Of a stretch of 29,319 nucleotides of DNA, positions 22,247 through 29,319 are shown one piece after another. Source of the DNA: JBEKIK01 sp049509395 (GTDB lineage Bacteria; Planctomycetota; Planctomycetia; Pirellulales; Thermoguttaceae); contig JBEKZY010000034.1 of NCBI GenBank assembly GCA_049509395.1, positions 1 to 29,319 of the forward strand, in the 5' to 3' direction. The translations under genes and the position numbers were made by a program. Each line of letters begins with the position of its first letter. Position 1 is the first letter of the stretch. The notes under the pieces are model-generated. The model saw only the letters and a list, made by a program, of their open reading frames with translations. It made no database searches and was not told the DNA's origin.

Positions 22247-22389
22247 TTTGCGGAATTTAGTTCTTCTTTATTACCCGCGTCTTGCAGCCGGGCAACATGC
22301 CCCGCTTAATCGCGGCGCTGGCAAGACTCCGGCGGCGGCGCACGAGCCGCCCGGCGGCGAGAATCCGGTGCAGCCTGAGGGCAAGATAT

Positions 22390-22406
22390 CGGCCATTAAA
22401 TGGCCG
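22390..22406 (-). terminator. Palindromic hairpin after the BBP7 gene, possible terminator
   Basis: CGGCCATT-A-AATGGCCG is an eight-base-pair stem about ten bases past the BBP7 stop on the minus strand. The T-tract is poor. The 22247-22416 gap also contains GC-rich CGGCGGCGGCGC sequence and no gene. Confidence 0.35.
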
Positions 22407-22416
22407 CGGCGGGCGA

Positions 22417-23619
22417 TTAACGGTTGACGTCGATGCCGATCTCCAAGCCATTCATCAGCACGTTGTCTTTGTTATGATCGCGGAGGATGCCCAAAAAGCC
22501 CCGCGCGGGATCGAGAGTGTAATCGACCATCTCGGAGCCTCGGGCAATGTTGTTCAACCATAAGCCGCTCCAGCCTGCACGGAAAGACACCGAGCGGGTG
22601 ATCTGGTATCGGGCATCCAGGCGCAGCTCGACGCCCTCCGAAAATTGACGGATAAAATCGTTGTGGTTGATGGCAGTCGGGCCCAGGTAATATGGTTGGC
22701 CTGAACCCACTACGCCGGGAACAATACCGACGCCGATATCACCGGTCTGATTGATGTTTTGGCAATCCAATCCTATCAGGCCGCGGCCTTCAGTGGAAAG
22801 CATCCAGCGGCCGAGTTTTTTGAACCAGCGCGCGCCTAACTGGCCGGCTATGATGTGATTTTGCGCTTCTGTGATCCATTGGCTGTTGCCAAGTGTAACG
22901 CTGCCTTGGGCGTTTACCAGGAAGGTATCCTCGAATTCTAAATATCGCGGGCCGATAAACCACTCGAAAAATCCTCCATCATGCAATTGTTCGGACCGGC
23001 CTACATAATCTAATTCAACACCCCACGATGACACGTCGTCCCGCATCAGTACGTTGGTGAAGTTTACAGGCAGCGCCAGTAAAGTGGTTGCCGGCGGAGG
23101 AGTGACGCTAGCAAACCGGCCATCCAACGGATCGTATGGAGCAACCGTACCGGAAACCACCTGATTAAAGACCATGGCCACATCGTGTGCGGGGATCGAT
23201 TGACTCTGCTCGGTCAATTGGTAATAACTTACCATCCAGCCGCGATCATCATATATGCGTCCCAACTCGATGCGATTGCCAAGATCAAAAACCTCCTGAA
23301 TACCTCCGGTATCGAGTTCGTTGGGTTGTACAAACTGATCTATTGTTGGATCTATTACCGTATGGTTCAAGATGTATGGGAGCGGGGTCGTCAGCCCCTC
23401 TTTGCCGATGGTTGAGACCCTTGGCTTCGATATGGTCCAGTACAATAGATCATATACGAAAAAAAAGCCTTCGTTGGGCTGCGGTCCCCTGCCGTAGGAG
23501 CTGACGTCGGCAGGGGCAAAAAGTTGCATCCCCTCCAGGTCTTGTCCTATAGCCGAAGCACCCATCAGCAAAATCAACAACCCTACGGCCAAGTGCGAAA
23601 ATGTACGGTTTAGCAACAT
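22417..23619 (-). CDS. BBP7-family outer-membrane beta-barrel protein
   Basis: A 400-residue protein resembling planctomycete 'putative beta barrel porin-7' (DUF1551). The signal peptide is MLLNRTFSHLAVGLLILLMG with likely cleavage after ASAIGQ. The mature protein has alternating aromatic beta strands such as GFFFVYDLLYWTISKP, WGVELDYVG, FFEWFIGPRYLEFED, IIAGQLGARWFKKLGRWMLS and a final NGLEIGIDVNR. The start at 23619 is chosen because it gives the signal peptide and has GAGGTGGG upstream; the frame is open 66 codons further with no signal-like sequence. It would sit in the outer membrane. Substrate or ligand is unknown. Confidence 0.85.
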   Translation of the reverse strand: MLLNRTFSHLAVGLLILLMGASAIGQDLEGMQLFAPADVSSYGRGPQPNEGFFFVYDLLYWTISKPRVSTIGKEGLTTPLPYILNHTVIDPTIDQFVQPNELDTGGIQEVFDLGNRIELGRIYDDRGWMVSYYQLTEQSQSIPAHDVAMVFNQVVSGTVAPYDPLDGRFASVTPPPATTLLALPVNFTNVLMRDDVSSWGVELDYVGRSEQLHDGGFFEWFIGPRYLEFEDTFLVNAQGSVTLGNSQWITEAQNHIIAGQLGARWFKKLGRWMLSTEGRGLIGLDCQNINQTGDIGVGIVPGVVGSGQPYYLGPTAINHNDFIRQFSEGVELRLDARYQITRSVSFRAGWSGLWLNNIARGSEMVDYTLDPARGFLGILRDHNKDNVLMNGLEIGIDVNR

Positions 23620-24181
23620 AGTTTGATCCCACCTCGATATGCGCGCCCAAAGGAACAGACGCCGGGATGCTCCCGCGCGGAGCGTCCTTATACCGGTTGT
23701 GACGATAATATCGGTCATGTCAGTCGCGGTAGTTGAGTAAGAAAGGAAAACCTTGCCGGAAAAACCGAGAATTAGTGCTTTAATCAACCAATTGCGGCAA
23801 GATAGGTAACTTAACATGCCGGTGGTAAATCAATGTGCCCTCTAACCCAAAACCGGCAATGGCAATCTATCATGCGAAAAGAACGGTTCCAGTTTATATC
23901 GCCGGCAAGCTCTTAAGGGATTCGATCAGGCAAGTGCGGACTGACAAAAGATTGATTTGCTCAATGGAAACCGCAGATTCCCGGCCTCCCAAGTACGAAA
24001 ATGACCAAAATGGCTATTTTTGATATTCCATTGATAGTACCGATTTTAAAATTATTTTGCAATTTTGCGTTTTTTTTGTATATTAGGAGAATGGGATTTG
24101 TTACACGCGACGTCAGGATACATAAAGTCCCTGTTTTTTTGCACCAAATGATTTGAGACAAGTGAGTAAGTGAGGGGACGG
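23620..24181. other. 562-base divergent intergenic region
   Basis: This gap separates the BBP7 gene (minus) from the glycosidase gene (plus) and should hold both promoters, which I could not place. It is AT-rich from about 24000 to 24100. The segment 24079-24115 encodes LYIRRMG in one frame and resembles the end of the glycosidase gene at 26737-26776. No RNA gene is seen. Confidence 0.5.
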
Positions 24182-26836
24182 ATGACCGGAGCAACGCATC
24201 AGGTTATCATTCCAAGATTCGGGCGCATGTTGATTCGTATCGCATTGATGTTTGGCTGCGCCTTGGCTGGCGCATTCTGCATGCCCGTATCGGCCATCGC
24301 GGTAAACGTTACGGTTAATGCCGGCCAGGATCTGGCAGTGATGCCGTCGGTGGGCCTGGGCGTCGGCGCCTCCGTATACGAAGGCCTGTTCGCGAACTCG
24401 TCGACGCCGGGGCTGCTTCAAGAAGCGGGAGTCTCAGCCATACGTTACCCCGGCGGCGGCTACGCCGACGCGTTCCACTTCTCGGCATCGAATGACGAAA
24501 TCGGGTCTTCAAACGGATATGGAATGAGTCCATGGTGGGGTAGTAGTAACTCATACGGATACATGGGCTATGCAAGCGATTTCGGTTCATTTGCGAAGGG
24601 TCTTCTGCAAAATTCCGGCGCCCAAGGCGTGATTACGGTAAACTACGGCGCCGGTTTGCAGTGGAACTCGACCAAGACAAAGCTAGTGGCGCCCAGCTCG
24701 GGCGCTTCGCCGAACGAGGCGGCGGCTTAGGTCGCGTATGCCAACGGCGACCCGAGCCTCTTCGGCACGCCGCAGGACATTTCTTTGGGCACCGACGCCC
24801 AAGGAAACAACTGGAGGACGGTGGGCTATTGGGCAAAACTGCGGGCGTCGACCGCGAACCAGTACCAGACTTGGGCCACGGCGGCGGGCGTGTATGATTC
24901 GACCAACAGCTTCCTTGCCATCAACCACTCCGCTTCGTTCGGCATCAAGTATTGGGAAATTGGCAACGAAACGTTCGGCGCCGGCTATTACGGCGGCGGC
25001 AACGGCTACGCTTTGAATTACAACGTCCCGTACGATGGCACTAACCGCGCCGGCAATTCGGCTCTGTCCCCCGCCAGATACGGCACGGACGTGGTCGCAT
25101 TTTCGCAGGCTATGAAGGCCGTGGATCCGACGGTCAAGATCGGCGCCGTGGTCAGCACGCCGCCCGGCGACTATAGCTGGGATACTCTCAATGGCCAGGA
25201 ATGGTCGAACGTGGTGCTTTCAAAGTGCGCCAACAACATCGACTTTGTCATCGCCCACTGGTATCCATACGTGGGCAACAATCCCGACGGAACAAGCCTT
25301 TTGGCGGCCGTCCCCTCGACGCTGCCGCAGATGATAAACGGCACGACGTCCGGGCTGGACGCAGGCACAAACGCCGGGATTCGCGACTGGATTAACACGT
25401 ACCGGCCCACCGATGGCAACAAAGTCCAGATTTTCATTACCGAGTTTGGCTACAGTTCCAGTGGCACCGACAACACGACGACTTCCGCACACGCATGCTT
25501 TGTGGCCGATGCCTATGCCACGTGGCTCGATTTGGGCGTAACAAACGTCGACTACCAGGAGTTGAGCTCGTCCGCGTTCCTCGGCGACGGCAGTACCCGC
25601 GGAGACGCCTTTGACGCTGTGTCCATCCTGAACAAGATGTCAAAGCCCGGCGACGATCTGGTTTCCACTACTTCGAACAATTCACTGGTCAGAACGCATG
25701 CCGCCTTGCAGGCCGACGGCACTGTGGCCGTCATGATTATTAACGACAGCACAAGTAGCAATTCAGTGAGCGTCACCATAAACGGCGACACCATGACCGC
25801 CAACGGCCTGCGCTACAGCACTAACGGGTCGGACACCACCGCACTGACGGCCATACCGGTCGCGGGCCTCGGTAATTCTTTCACCATAAGCGTGCCCGGG
25901 CGCACGATTTACGTGTATCTGCTGACTCCCATCGCCCAAGTGAATGCCGCCTGGAATCTGGCCGGCGGCGGCAGTTGGGGCACCGGAACCAATTGGAATT
26001 GGAACCGCGCACCAAAGAATCTAGGCGATATTGCCACGCTGGGCAATGCGATCGCCGGCGCATCCGCCGCTTTGACCCTCGACGGCAACCGCACCTTAAG
26101 CAGCCTTACCTTCAATAACACGTCCGGCGGCAGTTACACCATCAGTCCGGGAACATCAATCCCGTCCAGTACACTTATTCTGGCAAATCAAGGGTCGTCG
26201 GCCGCAACCATAACCGTGTTGGCCGGCAACCACTCCATAACGGCGCCGGTGGAAATGGACAGCAACGTAACACTAAGCGCGGCCTCGGGCAGCGGACTGA
26301 ATATATCGGGCCCGATCAGCGAATCGGGCGGCACAAAGTTTCTGGCCAAGACCGGCAATGGCATCCTAACGCTCAGCGCCTCGAACACCTACACGGGGGC
26401 GACGCAAATAAACGGCGGCGTGCTGGAGTTGACTTCCGCCGGGCAGATCTCCGCCAGTTCGCCAATCTCCACCGCCGACGGGACCACACTGCAAATCGAC
26501 GCAGGCTCGCATGCCCTGGGAACCATCAGCGGCACGGGCACGCTTAATCTCACGTCCGGCGATTTGACGGCCAACTCGATTTGCCAAGACACTTTGACTC
26601 TCGGGGCCGGCGCAACACTGACCATTGTGGCCTTGCCCGGTGGTCCCCTGGCATCGAGAGAAAATCTTGTTCCCGTGCCCGAGCCTTCAAACCTTGTCCT
26701 TTTGGGACTCGGCTTAATGACTGCATGCGTTCTTTTGTATATTAAGAGGATTGGATCAATACTGCACGACATCCGGTCTTTATACCGGCACGAACGCCGG
26801 GATATGCGATTGGATCAACACATACAGGCCGACTGA
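24182..26836 (+). pseudogene. Clan GH-A glycosidase with beta-strand repeats and PEP-CTERM anchor, interrupted by TAG at 24728
   Basis: The frame is continuous from a signal peptide to a PEP-CTERM tail except for one TAG at 24728-24730 (codon 183), between NEAAA and VAYANGDPSLFG. A tryptophan TGG is the likely original codon. The catalytic domain has GGGYADAFHF, the acid/base motif WEIGNE (E263) and the nucleophile motif ITEFG (E421). These fit a retaining (beta/alpha)8 glycosidase related to alpha-L-arabinofuranosidases; the exact family is uncertain. From about residue 580 there are beta-strand repeats including TLSASNTYTGATQINGGVLE, then VPEPSNLVLLGLGLMTACVL and basic residues. The last 25 or so codons read out of frame through a fossil fragment of the same domain. 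A GAGGGG site precedes the ATG at 24182. It may be a true pseudogene, a sequencing error or a readthrough case. Confidence 0.8.
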
Positions 26837-26857
26837 CGGCAATAACGTTAATATTTT
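26764..26857 (+). pseudogene. Fossil fragment of a second copy of the glycosidase domain
   Basis: These 94 bases align without gaps to 25341-25434 of the catalytic domain at about 72 of 94 identities by hand count. In frame it reads TSGLYTGTNAGICDWINTYR and then PTDGNNVNIF, against TSGLDAGTNAGIRDWINTYR and PTDGNKVQIF. Most differences are at third codon positions. It is in a different frame from the PEP-CTERM gene that overlaps it. Weaker similarity may continue to about 26897 after a shift. Confidence 0.75.
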
Positions 26858-26997
26858 TTTATCAATGTCAACCATTACGGTTTAAGTTCACACGATACTC
26901 GTGAGTGCTGAAATTTTGCTTCCCGTCTCAAACGGAATTATCCAAACGAAAACACAATATTGCAGAACAAACAACCAACACAAAGAATCGCGGTATT

Positions 26998-29253
26998 ATG
27001 TCTAATTCACTCTGGATATTGTTAAAGAGTTTTCGGCTGGAAAAAAAGTCTGCAAAAAATAGACCGACCAAAACAGGCCGGCATCAGTTTGAGCAGTTGG
27101 AGCCTCGGATGTTATTGAGCGTAGCCGCCCAGGCTTACGACTGGAACAGCGTCACCATCAAAGCCAACGGTTTTATCGACGGCATCGTTTATAACCCCGC
27201 CGCTCCCAACACGGTCTACATCCACACCGACATGGGCGGGGCGTATCGCTGGGACCAGACCGCCAACGAATGGATGCCCATGCTCGACTGGGCGCAGTAC
27301 AATGACTGGTCTCCACAGAATCTGGGCGTCGAGACCCTGGCGGTCGATCCCACCAACGCCAACCGCGTTTACATGGCCGTCGGCACCTACAATAGCCCCA
27401 CCGCCATCATGCGCTCCACCGACGGCGGGCGTACTTGGCTGCGCACCGACGTCAGCGGCATCCTATCCAACGGCAATGGCTCGGCCCGCAATGCGGGCGA
27501 ACGCATGAATGTTGACCCCAATTCGCCCAATATTCTCTACTACGGCACGCGTACGGCCGGGTTGTGGAAGAGCACCGACTACGGCGCAACCTGGGCCCAG
27601 GTCGCCGCCTTCCCATCCGTCGGTGAAACCTCGGGCTTCGCCGCCAATACCGGCATCGTCTGGACCCTGTTCGACAAGAGTAGCTCCACCCCCGGCACCC
27701 CTACGCAAACGATCTATGCCGGCGTCGAGAACGTTGACGCGGGCGATACGAGAATCTACCGCACCATCGACGGCGGGAGCACCTGGAGTGCGCTCCCCGG
27801 CGGACAGCCCACCACCCTCGATTACTTTCCCCAGCGCGCGGCGCTCACGCCCGACGGCAATTCGTTGTATATCACCTACGGGTACTCCACTAGCTACCCC
27901 GGCCCCTATGGCCTCACCGAAGGCATGGTCGAGAAAGTAACTAATCCGGATACCGCCAGTCCCACGTGGACCGAAGTCTCACCGGTCTCCGCCGCCTATG
28001 GCTTCTCCGGCGTGGCCCTGGATCCAACCAACCCCAACATCGTTTACGTTAGTGAGCTCAATGACTACAACCCGGCCGACCGCATCTGGGTATCTACCAA
28101 CGGCGGCAGTTCCTGGAGCGTGATCACCCCCAACAGCAACCGTGACGACTCCTCGGCTCCCTATGCCAGTTCCTTGAGCATCCACTGGATGGGCGATTTG
28201 GAGATCGACCCGTTTAACCACAATGTGGCCATGTTCACCACCGGCTACGGGCTCTACAGGACCACGAATCTCACGTCCGCCACTCCCACATGGTCGTTTT
28301 TCAATGACGGCTTTGAGCAATCGGCGGCATTGGAACTGGCCAGTCCCGACACGGGCGCCGTTCACCTCATGAGCGCCATCGGCGACCGGGACGGCTATCG
28401 CCACGTTGATTTTACCCAGTCCCCCGCACTAGGCCGGCTCGGGCAGAACACGGGCATGGATGAGGGCACCTGCGACGACATCGACGTGGCCTTCAATGAT
28501 GCCAATTACCAAGTTCGTCTCACACGCGTTTCCCCGTACGTGCAATACTCCAACGACAATGGCGTAACCTGGTTCTGGGCCTCATCGACAGGAATCTCCG
28601 GGAGCACCAGCGGCGGGGGCAACCTGGCCATCTCCGCCGATGGCACCAAGATAGTTTACGAACCCGGAGGCAGCGGCCGGGTGATTTACTGCACCCGCTC
28701 CGGTTCCACCTGGGGCAGTTGGTCCGCTCCCGCCACCAACCGTCCTGCCAACGGCGCCGACATTGTAGCCGACTTGGTCGGTTCCCAGACCTTCTATGCC
28801 TATGTGGGCACCACCGTCTCCCGCAGCACTGACGGCGGGGCCAACTGGACGGTCATGACCAGCAGCGCCCCCAGCGGGGCCACCTGGATCCGCGCCCTGC
28901 CGGGTCAGGCCGGGAACTTGGTCATGTCACGCGGCAGCAACGGCCTGTGGCGAACCATTAACGGCGGCGCCACCTGGTCGCAATTGGCCAGCGGCGTCGT
29001 CACTACCGCAAACCAGGTGGGCGTCGGCATGGGCCCCACATCCGGGAGTTATCCCTCCATCTTCGTCGGCGGCACCGTCGGCGGCCAAAACGGCTTCTTC
29101 CGCTCCGATGACCAAGGCGCCACTTGGGTCCAGATCTCGGACCTGGCTAACCAGTACGGATATGTCACCGTGATCCAAGGCGACCCCCGCGTCTACGGCT
29201 TGTCCTTACCCACATTTTATAACATCCTTTGCGAGTTCTGCACCGCGAACTAG
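26998..29253 (+). CDS. GH74-type xyloglucanase with LEPR-xLL signal, 3' end replaced by an insertion sequence
   Basis: An extracellular glycosidase resembling GH74 endo-xyloglucanases, built of two seven-bladed beta-propellers. The N-terminus has a basic region and the planctomycete sorting motif LEPRMLLS at residues 34-41. GH74 hallmarks are HTDMGGAYRWD (candidate catalytic D78), GVETLAVDP, GERMNVDP and HWMGDLEIDPFNHN (candidate acid D400 or D404). At least eight Asp-box motifs of S/T-x-D/N-x-G-x-x-W type recur (STDGGRTW, STDYGATW, STDGGANW and others). The protein follows the family up to GDPRVYG near residue 734, where RVYxGTNGRG is normally expected. It then ends in about 17 unrelated residues encoded by apparent insertion-sequence DNA. 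ATG at 26998 is preferred over the GTG at 26905 because LEPR-xLL normally lies close to the N-terminus. Confidence 0.85.
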   Translation: MSNSLWILLKSFRLEKKSAKNRPTKTGRHQFEQLEPRMLLSVAAQAYDWNSVTIKANGFIDGIVYNPAAPNTVYIHTDMGGAYRWDQTANEWMPMLDWAQYNDWSPQNLGVETLAVDPTNANRVYMAVGTYNSPTAIMRSTDGGRTWLRTDVSGILSNGNGSARNAGERMNVDPNSPNILYYGTRTAGLWKSTDYGATWAQVAAFPSVGETSGFAANTGIVWTLFDKSSSTPGTPTQTIYAGVENVDAGDTRIYRTIDGGSTWSALPGGQPTTLDYFPQRAALTPDGNSLYITYGYSTSYPGPYGLTEGMVEKVTNPDTASPTWTEVSPVSAAYGFSGVALDPTNPNIVYVSELNDYNPADRIWVSTNGGSSWSVITPNSNRDDSSAPYASSLSIHWMGDLEIDPFNHNVAMFTTGYGLYRTTNLTSATPTWSFFNDGFEQSAALELASPDTGAVHLMSAIGDRDGYRHVDFTQSPALGRLGQNTGMDEGTCDDIDVAFNDANYQVRLTRVSPYVQYSNDNGVTWFWASSTGISGSTSGGGNLAISADGTKIVYEPGGSGRVIYCTRSGSTWGSWSAPATNRPANGADIVADLVGSQTFYAYVGTTVSRSTDGGANWTVMTSSAPSGATWIRALPGQAGNLVMSRGSNGLWRTINGGATWSQLASGVVTTANQVGVGMGPTSGSYPSIFVGGTVGGQNGFFRSDDQGATWVQISDLANQYGYVTVIQGDPRVYGLSLPTFYNILCEFCTAN

Positions 29254-29319
29254 CAAGTACAGTTTCTGCCATCCGCGCCAGATCGTAATCCAACCTGGCT
29301 CGCCGTCCGACTTCCGCCC
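29206..29319 (-). mobile_element. C-terminus of an IS4-family transposase, element continuing beyond the right edge
   Basis: On the minus strand the frame from the window edge to the TAA at 29206-29208 encodes 37 residues with KSDGEPGWITIWRGWQKL and then LVRGAELAK. This is the characteristic C-terminal pattern of IS4-family transposases as I recall it. The element boundary should lie near 29199-29205, just where the GH74 reading departs from its family. CTTGTCCTTACCCAC at 29199-29213 may include the terminal inverted repeat. The other end and target duplication are outside the window. Confidence 0.7.

Noticed and set aside
23620..23817. 66-codon N-terminal extension of the BBP7 protein
   Set aside because: The extension has no signal peptide at its start, while the internal ATG at 23619 has both a signal peptide and a GAGGTGGG site.
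24728..24730. TAG reassigned to an amino acid in this organism
   Set aside because: TAG ends hpnE and the methyltransferase gene in this same window at positions that fit family length, so it functions as a normal stop.

Overview
The window is about 29.3 kb of moderately GC-rich bacterial DNA that reads as Planctomycetota, possibly Pirellulales-like (the order is a guess). The evidence is an N-terminal LEPR-xLL sorting motif on an extracellular glycosidase, a BBP7-type beta-barrel protein, a PEP-CTERM protein with autotransporter-type beta-strand repeats, a planctomycete-style FtsX permease, and an hpnC-hpnD-hpnE squalene operon.

Region 1 (1-9904) is an isoprenoid/lipid block. On the minus strand ispH (last step of the MEP pathway) is followed by an FtsX-like ABC permease that is frameshifted and runs off the left edge. 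Divergently, hpnC-hpnD-hpnE (two C15 units to squalene) are followed by a GT4 glycosyltransferase and a LolD/MacB-type ABC ATPase. IspH supplies C5 precursors for squalene, and the ATPase and FtsX permease may form one envelope lipid or lipoprotein transporter. No squalene-hopene cyclase or carotenoid desaturase is present, so the final product is open.

Region 2 (9905-18307) is mostly housekeeping: pssA, riboflavin synthase, rsmA/ksgA, a conserved 75-residue protein, an orphan Eco57I-type DNA adenine methyltransferase, a stand-alone Clp N-domain protein, a secreted hypothetical protein and a zinc-ribbon protein. Short palindromic elements are dense here. Three lie inside the methyltransferase gene without breaking its frame, as two related ones do in the FtsX gene.

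Region 3 (18308-22416) holds a fatty acyl-AMP ligase / acyl carrier protein / alpha-oxoamine synthase fusion followed by a 60-residue ORF with a strong ribosome binding site. This is the best candidate here for an uncharacterised pathway, predicted to activate a fatty acid, load it on the built-in carrier and condense it with an amino acid.

Region 4 (22417-29319) encodes envelope and extracellular proteins: a BBP7 porin-like protein, a clan GH-A glycosidase with PEP-CTERM anchor carrying an amber nonsense codon, and a GH74-type xyloglucanase with LEPR-xLL signal. The GH74 gene is cut at its 3' end by what looks like an IS4-family element entering from the right. A fossil fragment of a second glycosidase copy lies between the two glycosidase genes. 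The block looks like a polysaccharide-degradation locus in decay.
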